From the NCBI GenBank assembly GCA_002483135.1, contig DLHI01000034.1:1-64000 (forward strand): 64,000 nucleotides of DNA, written 5' to 3'. The notes below the pieces were generated by a model. It was not told the origin of the DNA. It worked only from the letters and a program-made list of their open reading frames with translations, and did no database searches. Shown here piece after piece: positions 51,739 through 60,805 of the stretch; within the stretch, counting starts at the first letter, position 1; the number at the start of each line of letters is the position of its first letter. Position numbers and translations under genes: made by a program. Source of the DNA: Hyphomonadaceae bacterium UBA7672. GTDB taxonomy: Bacteria > Pseudomonadota > Alphaproteobacteria > Caulobacterales > Hyphomonadaceae.

Positions 51739-53036
51739 TCCGGCTTCCTTCGGCGAATGCTTACGGAGAGGCCGTGCGCCGGCAGGCCTTCACAGGCGGC
51801 AAGCGCCTCAGCCGCCGGCGCCAGATAGCGGAAGCCTGCTTCGGATATCCGCTGGACAGACGTCCGCTTCATGAAGTCGAGGACGGAGAGACCCGAGGCA
51901 AAGCGAGCCGCACCCGATGTCGGCAAGACATGGTTCGAGCCGGTGACATAGTCTCCCAGCGCTTCCGGAGCCCAACGTCCCAGGAAGATAGCGCCCGAAT
52001 GGCGGATGTCCTTCGCGATGGCGTCTGGATCTCCAACGGCGAGTTCGACGTGCTCTGGCGCGATCTGGTTTACGATGCCAGCCGCCATCGACAGCGGCCC
52101 GATCACGGCGGCCGCAAAATTGCGCCAGGATTCTTCCGTCGCCCTGGACGTCGAGAGGTGTGGGATCTGTGCTGCCGCCGCCGCCCAGACCCGCTCAGCG
52201 TAGCCGGCGTCGTCGGTGATCAGGATGGATTGCGCCAGCGGATCGTGCTCGGCCTGCGACAGCAGGTCGGCCGCGATCCACGCCGGATCATTCTGATTGT
52301 CGGCGACCACAGTAATCTCGGAAGGACCAGCAATCGTGTCGATCCCGACATCCCCGAAAACGATGCGCTTGGCCGCTGCAACCCATGCATTTCCGGGTCC
52401 GACGATCTTGTCGACCGACTTCAGCCTGCCCGCGCCGTAGGCCAGCGCCGCAACGGCCTGCGCCCCGCCAATGGGATAGAATTCGGTGACGCCTGCGCGC
52501 ATGGCTGCGTACGCCACCGCCGGATTGAGATCGCCGCCGGGGGCCGGCGCAACCATGACAATGCGCTGAACGCCCGCCGCGCGCGCCGGCACGACGTTCA
52601 TGAGAACGGAGCTTGGATAGCTGGCCCGCCCGCCCGGCACGTAGACGCCAACTGCATCCACCGCCGTCCATCGCCAGCCGAGTTCCAGCCCGTGGCCATC
52701 TTCATAGCTGTGGTCAGCCGGACGCTGTTGCTTGTGATAAGCTTCGATCCGCTTCGCCGCGAAATCGAGCGCCTCGCGGACACCCTGCGGACACTTGGCG
52801 GCGAGTTTCTCAAGGTCGAGACCATCAGCCTGAAGGCTGTCAGCGTCGATACGCAGGCGATCGAACTTCTCCGTGAAAGCCGCAACCGCTTCGCCGCCAC
52901 GGCTACGCACATCGCGCACAGTCGCCGCTGCGGACGCGTGAATGTCTTCCGATCCCTGCGCCCGTCTGAGGGAGAGGAATTGCGCGAAGGCTTCCGTGAA
53001 ACCCGGAGCGTTGGCGTCGAAGCGGCGCATCGTCAT
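51735..53036 (-). CDS. hisD: Histidinol dehydrogenase
   Basis: A 433-residue zinc enzyme for the last two steps of histidine biosynthesis, oxidising histidinol to histidine with NAD+. Features are GGRASYPSSVLMNVVPA, the FYPIGGAQAVAALAYG block, DTIAGPSEI, and the zinc ligands in SQAEHDPLAQS and IAPEHVEL. ATG 53036 overlaps the DUF2948 stop (ATGA). Other his genes are not in the window. Confidence 0.97.
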   Translation of the reverse strand: MTMRRFDANAPGFTEAFAQFLSLRRAQGSEDIHASAAATVRDVRSRGGEAVAAFTEKFDRLRIDADSLQADGLDLEKLAAKCPQGVREALDFAAKRIEAYHKQQRPADHSYEDGHGLELGWRWTAVDAVGVYVPGGRASYPSSVLMNVVPARAAGVQRIVMVAPAPGGDLNPAVAYAAMRAGVTEFYPIGGAQAVAALAYGAGRLKSVDKIVGPGNAWVAAAKRIVFGDVGIDTIAGPSEITVVADNQNDPAWIAADLLSQAEHDPLAQSILITDDAGYAERVWAAAAAQIPHLSTSRATEESWRNFAAAVIGPLSMAAGIVNQIAPEHVELAVGDPDAIAKDIRHSGAIFLGRWAPEALGDYVTGSNHVLPTSGAARFASGLSVLDFMKRTSVQRISEAGFRYLAPAAEALAACEGLPAHGLSVSIRRRKPE

Positions 53037-53494
53037 GGGCGCTTCTTCCCGTGGTCGGGCCTGTGGCGCGTCGGCCAGGACGGGCCGAGATCGGCAAGCG
53101 TCACGTCGATGCATTCAACCTTGAGCTCGATCTGCGTCTCGCCGGCAAACACCAGGGTGATCGCGCCGCCGGGCGGCTCGGCTGCCGGCGCGAAGCGGAT
53201 GTCGATCAGGGCGTGCACCGCATCAACGTCGCGCGAGACGGAACGACTGCGCACGGACTCGACAGCAGCAATACCCAGCACTGCCCGCGACCGGAAATAC
53301 GGCATGCGCTTGCCGGCGCGTTCCCACTGGAAGCGGTTGATCTCAAGTCCGAACGTGCGCGAGCGAGCGTCGAACTTGATGTCCGCCGGCTTCACAAGGC
53401 TGTCCTGCACGGCGGCCGCAAGTATGGCCAATCCGTCAGTATCCTCTGCCAGCAGCTTGAGGGCGCTTCCCGCCATAAGTTCTTCCACAGCCAT
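53033..53494 (-). CDS. DUF2948 family protein
   Basis: A 153-residue conserved alphaproteobacterial protein of unknown function, commonly upstream of hisD. The start at ATG 53494 (MAVEELMAGSALKLLAED) is preferred; ATG 53476 is an alternative. Segments such as AEDTDGLAILAAAVQDSL and NRFQWERAGKRMPYFRSRAVL are family-like. It overlaps hisD by four bases. The 118 bases to murA contain no gene. Confidence 0.88.
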   Translation of the reverse strand: MAVEELMAGSALKLLAEDTDGLAILAAAVQDSLVKPADIKFDARSRTFGLEINRFQWERAGKRMPYFRSRAVLGIAAVESVRSRSVSRDVDAVHALIDIRFAPAAEPPGGAITLVFAGETQIELKVECIDVTLADLGPSWPTRHRPDHGKKRP

Positions 53495-53612
53495 TGGACG
53501 CCTTTCCGGCGCTCCGGAAACGGGCGAGCAAGCCCTGCCGGCGCAGCCTTCCCCTAGACCAGAAAGGGCCAAGGCTCCAGCGCGGCGGGTCGCCTCGCCG
53601 CCTGGCGCAATA

Positions 53613-54887
53613 TCAGGCGGAATCGCCCTGACGCTCGATATTGGCCCCGCAGCGGCCAAGCTTCTCTTCCAGCCGCTCGAAACCCCGGTCGAGGTGGTAG
53701 ATCCGGTTCACCACCGTCTCACCGTCCGCCACCAGAGCCGCAATTACGAGGCTGACGGAAGCCCGCAGGTCGGTCGCCATCACGGGCGCGCCATGCAGCT
53801 TGGCCACACCCTTGACGATGGCTTCGTTTCCACGAACCGCGATATTGGCGCCCAGCCGGCTGAGTTCCGGGGCATGCATGAAGCGGTTCTCGAAGATGTT
53901 CTCGCGGATCGTGCTGGTTCCCTCCGCAATGGTCATCAACGCCATGAACTGCGCCTGCAAATCCGTCGGGAAGCCCGGATGCGGCCGCGTGTCGATGTCG
54001 ACGGCCTTCAGCGGCGTCGCCGGATCACGCTTGATACGGATGCCCTTGCTCTCGACTTCAACGGTAACGCCAGCCTTGCGCAGGCCGTCGATCAACGCGC
54101 CGAGATCTTCTGCGCGCGCGCCTTCGAGGAACACGTTCCCGCCCGTCGCCGCCGCCGCAATGGCGAACGTGCCCGCCTCGATACGGTCCGCGATCACCTG
54201 GTGGCGAGCGCCGGTCAGCTTAGCCACGCCCTGGATGCGGATGGTCGGCGTGCCGTATCCCGTGATTTTGGCGCCGCAGGCATTGAGACAAACGGCGAGA
54301 TCGCCAATCTCCGGCTCGCACGCTGCATTCTCGAGGATCGTCTCGCCCTCAGCCAGCGTCGCCGCCAGCATCGCATGCTCCGTTGCGCCAACCGACACGA
54401 AGGGGAAGTTGATGTGCGCGCCCTTGAGGCCACGCAGCGCCGCCGCCTTCACATAGCCCTGCTCGATGACGATGTCGGCGCCCATCGCCTCGAACGCCTT
54501 GAGGTGAAGATCGACCGGCCGCGCGCCAATGGCGCAACCGCCGGGCAGCGACACGGTGGCGTGTCCCACGCGGGCCAGCAGCGGCCCGAGCACGTTGAAC
54601 GTCGCCCGCATCTTCCGAACGAGATCATACGGTGCGATGGTCGAGGAAATCTCGGCAGCGTGCATCCGGCACAGCGCCTCTCCCTTGGGCCACTCGACCT
54701 CGACGCCGAGATTCCTGAGCAGGTCAGCCATGAACCGCGTGTCCGCCAGGTTCGGCATGGAAGTCAGCACCAGCGGCTCCTCGCACAGCAGCGAGGCGGC
54801 CATCAGCTTCAGGGCCGAGTTCTTGGCGCCGGAGATGGGGATCGTGCCCTCAAGGGGGCCATTCGCACGAATCGAGAGCTTGTCCAT
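53613..54887 (-). CDS. murA: UDP-N-acetylglucosamine 1-carboxyvinyltransferase
   Basis: A 424-residue enzyme for the first committed step of peptidoglycan synthesis, adding enolpyruvate from PEP. K22 and the catalytic C118 (PGGCAIGARPVDLH) are present, so fosfomycin sensitivity at this site would be expected. The C-terminal half has FPTDLQAQFMAL and LRASVSLVIAALVADGET, family marks. It is preceded by a small same-strand gene at 54937-55113. Confidence 0.97.
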   Translation of the reverse strand: MDKLSIRANGPLEGTIPISGAKNSALKLMAASLLCEEPLVLTSMPNLADTRFMADLLRNLGVEVEWPKGEALCRMHAAEISSTIAPYDLVRKMRATFNVLGPLLARVGHATVSLPGGCAIGARPVDLHLKAFEAMGADIVIEQGYVKAAALRGLKGAHINFPFVSVGATEHAMLAATLAEGETILENAACEPEIGDLAVCLNACGAKITGYGTPTIRIQGVAKLTGARHQVIADRIEAGTFAIAAAATGGNVFLEGARAEDLGALIDGLRKAGVTVEVESKGIRIKRDPATPLKAVDIDTRPHPGFPTDLQAQFMALMTIAEGTSTIRENIFENRFMHAPELSRLGANIAVRGNEAIVKGVAKLHGAPVMATDLRASVSLVIAALVADGETVVNRIYHLDRGFERLEEKLGRCGANIERQGDSA

Positions 54888-54936
54888 GGAGCACCGTTAT
54901 GGGGTTGAATTCGGCGGCGACAAGGCGTTTGCCAGA

Positions 54937-55113
54937 CTATTCCCCGCCCTCTTGCGGCCTTCGGGAAGGCGGCCCGCCGCTCCCCGCGCCCGCTGCCTTG
55001 CGCCGGCGGAGGTTGGCCCGCAGCGCTTCGGCCAGCCGGCGTTCGCGCTGCTCGGCCTGCGTCAGGGGTTTGCGGACCGGTTTTCCCGGCTTTTCCGGAG
55101 GATTCTGCGACAT
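54937..55113 (-). CDS. Small basic protein upstream of murA
   Basis: A 58-residue, Lys/Arg-rich hypothetical protein starting at ATG 55113. Core: LTQAEQRERRLAEALRANLRRRK, a helix-rich basic segment found in small alphaproteobacterial proteins next to murA. No transmembrane or signal region is seen. Function unknown; the conservation I suggest is from memory and would need a search. Confidence 0.65.
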   Translation of the reverse strand: MSQNPPEKPGKPVRKPLTQAEQRERRLAEALRANLRRRKAAGAGSGGPPSRRPQEGGE

Positions 55114-55198
55114 TCCTGCGTATACCATGGCCAGCGCCGGGATGGGCCTTCCCATGCCCGGGGGTTTCCGTTATGCGGTCGCCTTCCTTAAGCCGGAT

Positions 55199-55273
<75 letters not shown>

Positions 55274-55279
55274 TCCGGC

Positions 55280-56596
55280 TTAGGCTTCCTGCACCGAAAC
55301 TTCCGGCGAGGCAGCCCTGAAGCGGGCAACATCCTCGTCCGTCATGAAGACGTCCAGCGCCAGACGGTCCTCGCCCTCCAGCATTTCAGACGTAACCTCG
55401 CAGTTGTTGTGCAGCCAAGCGTGCAGCCGGCCGTCGGCCGCTGGGATGGTCACGTGTCTTGGCCTGCGGTTTCGGAACAGCGCAGCCTCGATTGCAAAGA
55501 GAAGCTCATCAACTCCCTGACCCGTCAGAGCCGAAACCATCAACGCCGGCGGGTTCAGACCGGCGGCCCGCACAGCCAGCACGTTGCGGGTCGACTCGTC
55601 GAGGGCGTCGGCCTTGTTCCAGACCTCGATCATCGGCGGCTGATCCAGTCCGGTCTCCTCCGAGAGTTGTTCCAGAATGCCATAGACGTCGTTGGCCTGA
55701 TACTCAGTGTCGGGGTGCGAGATATCGCGGACATGCACCAGCAGGTCCGCCTCCATCGCCTCTTCCAGCGTCGCACGGAAGGCGGCGACCAGCGTCGTCG
55801 GCAAGTCCGTGATGAACCCCACCGTATCCACAAGCGCGATGCGCCGGCCCGATGCGGCGACGATTTCACGTGCGGTTGGGTCCAGCGTCGCGAACGGCAT
55901 GTCCGCCGCCAGCACGTCGGATGATGTCAGCCGGTTGAACAGAGTGGACTTGCCGGCATTGGTATACCCGACAATCGCCGCAACAGGAGCGCCACGCCGC
56001 GCCCTACCCTCACGTTGCAGACGCCGTGTACGGCGCACATCTTCGAGCTCGCGCCGGAAGCCCGCGATACGCTTGTCGAGCAGTCGCCTGTCGGTCTCCA
56101 GCTGGCTTTCGCCAGGGCCGCCAAGGAAGCCGAAGCCGCCGCGCTGGCGTTCAAGGTGGGTCCAGGTCCGCACCAGCCGCGACCGCTCGTAAAGCGAACG
56201 CGCCATCTCGACCTGCAACCGGCCCTCGGCGGTGCGTGCGCGCAGCCCGAAAATCTCGAGGATCAACCCGGTGCGATCGACGACCTTGAGCTTCAGCTCA
56301 AGCTCGAGGTTGCGCTGCTGCACCGGGGTCAGCGCCGCATCTACTACAAACAGCGTGACGCCATGTTCCTTGAAGCGCTCCGCCAGCGCATCCAGCTGCC
56401 CTGAGCCGAACAGACGCGCCGGGTGAGGCTCGCGGACATTGAGCTGTTCGGCGAACGCCAGCTTCACGCCCAACGCTTCCGCAAGCCCCTGACTCTCCTC
56501 GAGCCTGGACCGTGCGACCTCAGCCCCTCCGATCACCGGTAAGACGACTGCCGCGATATCCTCGGGCGGCCGGCGATCGATCAAGTCTTTGGGCAA
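55280..56596 (-). CDS. hflX: GTPase HflX (ribosome-associated)
   Basis: A 438-residue GTPase that splits stalled ribosomes under stress. The N-terminal HflX domain includes GSGQLDAL and the GGFGFLGGPGE loop. The G domain has GYTNAGKST (P-loop), DTVGFI and NKAD. ATG 56596 abuts the hfq stop with no gap, so it is cotranscribed with hfq. It is convergent with tRNA-Thr. Confidence 0.96.
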   Translation of the reverse strand: MPKDLIDRRPPEDIAAVVLPVIGGAEVARSRLEESQGLAEALGVKLAFAEQLNVREPHPARLFGSGQLDALAERFKEHGVTLFVVDAALTPVQQRNLELELKLKVVDRTGLILEIFGLRARTAEGRLQVEMARSLYERSRLVRTWTHLERQRGGFGFLGGPGESQLETDRRLLDKRIAGFRRELEDVRRTRRLQREGRARRGAPVAAIVGYTNAGKSTLFNRLTSSDVLAADMPFATLDPTAREIVAASGRRIALVDTVGFITDLPTTLVAAFRATLEEAMEADLLVHVRDISHPDTEYQANDVYGILEQLSEETGLDQPPMIEVWNKADALDESTRNVLAVRAAGLNPPALMVSALTGQGVDELLFAIEAALFRNRRPRHVTIPAADGRLHAWLHNNCEVTSEMLEGEDRLALDVFMTDEDVARFRAASPEVSVQEA

Positions 56597-56842
56597 TCAG
56601 TCCTCGTCTTCATTCTCGAAAAGGTTGACCGGCGCGTTGGGCGCGATGGTCGAGATAGCATGCTTGTAGACCAGTTGGGGCGGGCGCCCCTCGCCTTTCA
56701 GCAGCACGCAGAAATTGTCGAACCAGGTTACGATGCCCTGGAGCTTTACGCCGTTCACAAGGAACACGGTCAGGGGAGTTTTCCCTTTCCGGACAGCGTT
56801 CAGGAAAATGTCCTGCAAGTTTTGTTTTTTGTCAGCTGACAT
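56597..56842 (-). CDS. hfq: RNA chaperone Hfq
   Basis: An 81-residue Sm-like hexamer-forming protein that pairs small RNAs with mRNAs. Sm1 region: NLQDIFLNAVRKGKTPL; Sm2: KHAISTIAP. The distal-face residues look intact. The C-terminal tail is short and acidic (NEDED). In many alphaproteobacteria hfq follows ntrYX, as here. Confidence 0.98.
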   Translation of the reverse strand: MSADKKQNLQDIFLNAVRKGKTPLTVFLVNGVKLQGIVTWFDNFCVLLKGEGRPPQLVYKHAISTIAPNAPVNLFENEDED

Positions 56843-56983
56843 GAGTTTACCGAGCCTTCTTTGCTGGGGCCTTGCCCAACGTTTAGCGCTTCGGAGGCGG
56901 AATGAGCAATGGCTTGCTGAGCCGGGGGTAAACCCCGGGCACGGCCGCCGGAACTCGCGCCAAACGGCGCAGGATCAGCCCGC

Positions 56984-56998
56984 CGGGGCGGCGCCCCG
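56984..56998 (-). terminator. GC hairpin after ntrX
   Basis: CGGGGC and GCCCCG around GGC form a tight stem five bases after the ntrX stop on the minus strand. No T-run follows, so it is weak as an intrinsic terminator and may only stabilise the mRNA end. The rest of 56843-57002 shows no gene. Confidence 0.35.
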
Positions 56999-57002
56999 CA
57001 AA

Positions 57003-58391
57003 TCAGCCCTGCGGCTCCTTGACGCCCAGGCTGGTGTCGACGCCCAGCGCCTTCAGTTTGCGGTGCAGAGCCGAGCGCTCCATCCCGATGAAGGCCGCCG
57101 TTCGCGAGACGTTGCCGCCGAACCGGGTGATCTGCATGGCCAGATATTCCCGCTCGAAATGCTCACGCGCGTCCCGGAGAGACATGGAGATCATCTGCAT
57201 GGAACCGCCGGCGGAACCCGCCCCCGCCTGCGCCTCGCTGGGGAGGTGGGCGGCCGTGATGGGGCCCGGCGGCTCGCCATTGGCGAGAATCAACAGGCGC
57301 TCGACCACGTTGCGAAGCTGGCGAACGTTGCCCGGCCATTCGCTGGCCTGGAGCACAGCGATCGCGTCATCGGAGAAGTTTCGCGGCTGCAGGCCCGTGG
57401 CGCTCGCCACATGGCGCACGAAATAGCTGACCAGTTCCGGAATATCCTCGCGGCGCCGGTCAAGCGCCGGCACATCCACGGGCACGACATTGAGCCGATA
57501 GTAGAGGTCTTCGCGGAACCTGCCCCCGGCGATCTCGGCGCGCAGGTCACGGGCGCTGGACGAGACCACACGCACGTCGACCACCACGTCCTCGCGGCCG
57601 TTCTTGCGGCGGAAGCGCTGATCCACCAGCACGCGCAGAATGCGATTCTGCGCCGTCATCGGCAGATCAGAAATTTCGTCAAGCAACAGCGTGCCGCCAT
57701 GGGCCTGTTCGAACAGGCCTATCTTCGGCGCCTTGCCGTCCCCCATTTCCTCACCGAACAGCTCGACATCCAGCCTTTCTGAATCGAGCGACGCTGCGTT
57801 GACGACAACGAACGGCCCGGCAGCACGTGAAGAACGCTCGTGGATAAGGCGTGCAACCAGGTCCTTGCCCGATCCTGGCGGACCGGAGATCAGGATGCGG
57901 CTGTTGGTTGGCGACACCTTCTCGATGCTTCCCGTCAGCTGGATCATGGCGCTGGAGCGTCCCACCAGTTCGTGAGAGGACGCTGACCGCGTTCGCAGCG
58001 CCGAATTCTCCCGCTTCAGCGCCGCATTCTCCAGCGCGCGCTGCACGGTGACGATCAGCTTTTCGGCCTTGAACGGCTTTTCGAGATAATCATACGCGCC
58101 CCGGCGGATCGCCTCGACTGCGGTCTCGACCGTGCCGTGCCCCGAGATCACCACGACCGGTATCAGCGGGTCCATCTCCTTGAGCATGGACAGGATACCA
58201 AGCCCATCGAGCTCCGAGCCCTTGAGCCAAACATCAAGCACAACCAGGCGCGGCGCGCGCGTTCGCACTGCCGCAAGCGCGTCGGACGAGTTGCCCGCCG
58301 TTCGAACAATGAACCCTTCGTCCTGAAGGATTCCACCAACGAGTTCGCGGATGTCCGCTTCGTCGTCGACAACCAGGATTTCAGCCGCCAT
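57003..58391 (-). CDS. ntrX: Response regulator NtrX, lacking GAFTGA
   Basis: A 462-residue AAA+ response regulator paired with NtrY. Receiver: D9-D10 and phospho-acceptor D53. AAA+: GPPGSGKD (Walker A), then ELFGEEMGDGKAPKIGLFEQAHGG with no GAFTGA loop, and LLLDE (Walker B). The C-terminus is a Fis-type helix (RTAAFIGMERSALHRKLKALG). Absence of GAFTGA is usual in alphaproteobacterial NtrX, which regulates nitrogen, redox and cell-envelope genes. Its ATG shares one base with the ntrY stop. Confidence 0.95.
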   Translation of the reverse strand: MAAEILVVDDEADIRELVGGILQDEGFIVRTAGNSSDALAAVRTRAPRLVVLDVWLKGSELDGLGILSMLKEMDPLIPVVVISGHGTVETAVEAIRRGAYDYLEKPFKAEKLIVTVQRALENAALKRENSALRTRSASSHELVGRSSAMIQLTGSIEKVSPTNSRILISGPPGSGKDLVARLIHERSSRAAGPFVVVNAASLDSERLDVELFGEEMGDGKAPKIGLFEQAHGGTLLLDEISDLPMTAQNRILRVLVDQRFRRKNGREDVVVDVRVVSSSARDLRAEIAGGRFREDLYYRLNVVPVDVPALDRRREDIPELVSYFVRHVASATGLQPRNFSDDAIAVLQASEWPGNVRQLRNVVERLLILANGEPPGPITAAHLPSEAQAGAGSAGGSMQMISMSLRDAREHFEREYLAMQITRFGGNVSRTAAFIGMERSALHRKLKALGVDTSLGVKEPQG

Positions 58392-60610
58392 CAGGCAACT
58401 CCTTCGCCAGCATACGCCACAGGTTCTTCAACAAGCTTCGGTTGCAGGGGGACGCGGATATCAACCCGCGCGCCGCGCCCTGCATGTTCATTGTCGCCCA
58501 GCCAGATGCGGCCGCCATGGTCCTCGACGATGCGTGTGACGATGGCAAGGCCGAGCCCCACACCCGTCTTCCGGGTCGTAACATAAGGTTCCAGCAGGCG
58601 ATCGCGATCTTCGACAGGGAATCCTGGGCCATTGTCGCGTACAGTCACCTGCGCCTCATCGCCATCGACAAATACGTCAATCGACACAGTTCCCGACATC
58701 ACCTCGCCGGCCTCAAGCGCGCGTTCGACTGCTTCGGCGGAGTTCTTCACGACATTGGTCAGCGCCTGCGCGAGCATCCGCTCGTCGCCCAGCAACTCGA
58801 TGGGCGTGTCCGCCCCGGTCACCGTCACTGCAATGGATGGAGTCGCCATCCGCTGCGAGAATGCTACCGATTGCACCATGTCTCCGAGGCCGAACCGTCC
58901 GAAAGTCGGCTTCGGCATCCGCGCGAAGCCGGAAAACTCCTCGACCATACGGCCGATATCAGAGACCTGCCGCGTGATCGTGTCGGTGCAGCGCTCGAAT
59001 GTCTCGCGGTCGCTGGTGATCTGGCCGGCGAAGCGCCGCTTGAGGCGCTCGGCCGAAAGTTGGATCGGCGTAAGCGGGTTACGGATTTCGTGCGCGATCC
59101 GGCGGGCGACGTCGCGCCAGGCTGCTTGCCGCTGCCCCATGATGATCCGCGTCATGTCATGGAACGTGATGACGGCGCCGGCCCCTTCCCACTCGGGGGC
59201 CACGCGCACCTGCAGGTGCGCTGCCCCGCCCTCCACCATCCGGCGGAAGCTGGTGTCGACGGACTGGCCAGTCTCGATGGCACGGCGCGTAGCCGCCACA
59301 AATTCCGATGCGATCTCGCCCAGCGCCGGCGTTTCGCCAGGCCGATGGATGAAGCCCAGATGCGACTGCGCGAACGCGTTGGCGATGGTGATATTGAGGG
59401 ACTGGTCCACCCGGATCACGCCGGCTTCGACGCCGGTCAGCACCGCTTCGATAAAGTTGGAACGCGCTTCTGCGTCGATCCTTGCGCGATCAAGCGCCCC
59501 GGTCTGCCGCGCAAGGCGATCGGTCATCTCGTTGAAGGCATCCGCCAGATCGGCGATTTCGTCGCGGTGCGTCGGGCTCAGCATCCGCACCGAAAGGTCG
59601 CCGTCGCGCACCGCGCGGGCCGCACCCGCCAGCGCGCCGATCGGCATGGCGATCCGCGCTGCCGCCGTCATGCCCAGCCACGCCGTGCCCAACAACATCA
59701 ACGCTGCCGCCTCGACATAGGACAGCACCAGCACCACGCTCAGCGCCTGTCGGCGCGTCTGCGCCTGCTCGAACGCCTTGAGCGAGGCGTCCGCCTGCGC
59801 AAATCGCGCGCTCACATTCGCCGGGATATTCCGCGCCACCTGCACATAGGCGTTGTCGAAATGCGGCACCTTGAAGAAGCCGCGGATGGCGCCGTCCGAA
59901 TCCTCGCGCACATTTATGGCGCCGGCATTGGCTGCAGCCCAGTCGCGGTCGGTAGGAGCCGCCTGCGGCGGCGCCTCGTCGGGGTCGGCGACCTGGAAGA
60001 GCGGCGCGCCGGTTCCATCCAGCAGTTCAACGCGACTGAACAGTCCGCGCCGCTCGCTGCGGTCTCGCAGGTACATCGCGACATCGTTGAGCGAGATCTG
60101 CGCCGTGACGCCCGCAAGATCCGAATGGATGCCCTGCGCTTCCTTCTCCGCCTCAATCCGCAGATCGTCGAGCGCTGCGCGCGCGGCTTCCTTGCCGCCC
60201 TGCACGATGTTCGTCACAGGCGTCGAGAACCACTGGTCGACCGAACGGTTGATGGCGACAGCAAGGAAACCGGCGACGATGATGGTTGGAATGGCTGCGG
60301 CCAGGGAGAACAGGAAGATGATCCGCAGCCGTAGCCGTGCGCCGCCATTCGTCTCCTGGTTCTCGCGCACCAGCTGGTAGACGCGCATGCCCAGGACGGT
60401 CGCGACGCCCGCGATCAGGATCAGGTTGGCAAGCAGAAGCCAGAACAGCCCCGGCTGGGCGGCTGCGTTGGGGCTATTGTCGGTGACGGCGACATAGGTC
60501 GCGCCGGCCGCGATGATGACCGACAGCCCGAACAGCAGCTTGAACAGGTTGGAGGTGACCCGGCCGAGCCGGACCCTCGTGTCTGCCGTGGCGTCAGCCG
60601 AACGCGCCAT
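58391..60610 (-). CDS. ntrY: Sensor histidine kinase NtrY
   Basis: A 739-residue membrane kinase. The N-terminus has three helices (residues ~20-110), then a large periplasmic domain and another TM near 300. HAMP, PAS (MVEGGAAHLQVRV), HisKA with RRIAHEIRNPLTPIQLSAERLKR (H507) and HATPase (NVVKNSAEAVE, DNGPGF, GVGLGLAI) follow. Its pair is NtrX. It lies downstream of gatB on the same strand after a 195-base gap, which shows no gene. Confidence 0.95.
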   Translation of the reverse strand: MARSADATADTRVRLGRVTSNLFKLLFGLSVIIAAGATYVAVTDNSPNAAAQPGLFWLLLANLILIAGVATVLGMRVYQLVRENQETNGGARLRLRIIFLFSLAAAIPTIIVAGFLAVAINRSVDQWFSTPVTNIVQGGKEAARAALDDLRIEAEKEAQGIHSDLAGVTAQISLNDVAMYLRDRSERRGLFSRVELLDGTGAPLFQVADPDEAPPQAAPTDRDWAAANAGAINVREDSDGAIRGFFKVPHFDNAYVQVARNIPANVSARFAQADASLKAFEQAQTRRQALSVVLVLSYVEAAALMLLGTAWLGMTAAARIAMPIGALAGAARAVRDGDLSVRMLSPTHRDEIADLADAFNEMTDRLARQTGALDRARIDAEARSNFIEAVLTGVEAGVIRVDQSLNITIANAFAQSHLGFIHRPGETPALGEIASEFVAATRRAIETGQSVDTSFRRMVEGGAAHLQVRVAPEWEGAGAVITFHDMTRIIMGQRQAAWRDVARRIAHEIRNPLTPIQLSAERLKRRFAGQITSDRETFERCTDTITRQVSDIGRMVEEFSGFARMPKPTFGRFGLGDMVQSVAFSQRMATPSIAVTVTGADTPIELLGDERMLAQALTNVVKNSAEAVERALEAGEVMSGTVSIDVFVDGDEAQVTVRDNGPGFPVEDRDRLLEPYVTTRKTGVGLGLAIVTRIVEDHGGRIWLGDNEHAGRGARVDIRVPLQPKLVEEPVAYAGEGVA

Positions 60611-60805
60611 TCACTCTACCCGTTGGCCGACCGCCTGCCCTCCCCGGCCAAAGGGGCACGCTCACCCGGCATCACCATCACACCTGCGCTTGTCAGCGAG
60701 CCAAAGTGCAGCTCAACAGCAACACAGTGTGGCGAGCAAAGCACACACTGATGTACCAAGGCAACACAAAAGGCGCCTAATTCGCCCAAGAGGCGAGCAA
60801 CGGAC

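Noticed and set aside
51774..54908. A 1044-residue plus-strand open frame over hisD, DUF2948 and murA
   Set aside because: Antisense to well-recognised genes, low-complexity Arg-rich translation and no domain.
58442..60334. A 630-residue plus-strand open frame over ntrY
   Set aside because: Mirror of the ntrY codons; no recognisable features.
60611..60805. A gatB terminator in the gap before ntrY
   Set aside because: A short TCGCC/GGCGA stem is followed by AT-poor sequence rather than a T-run; too weak to call.
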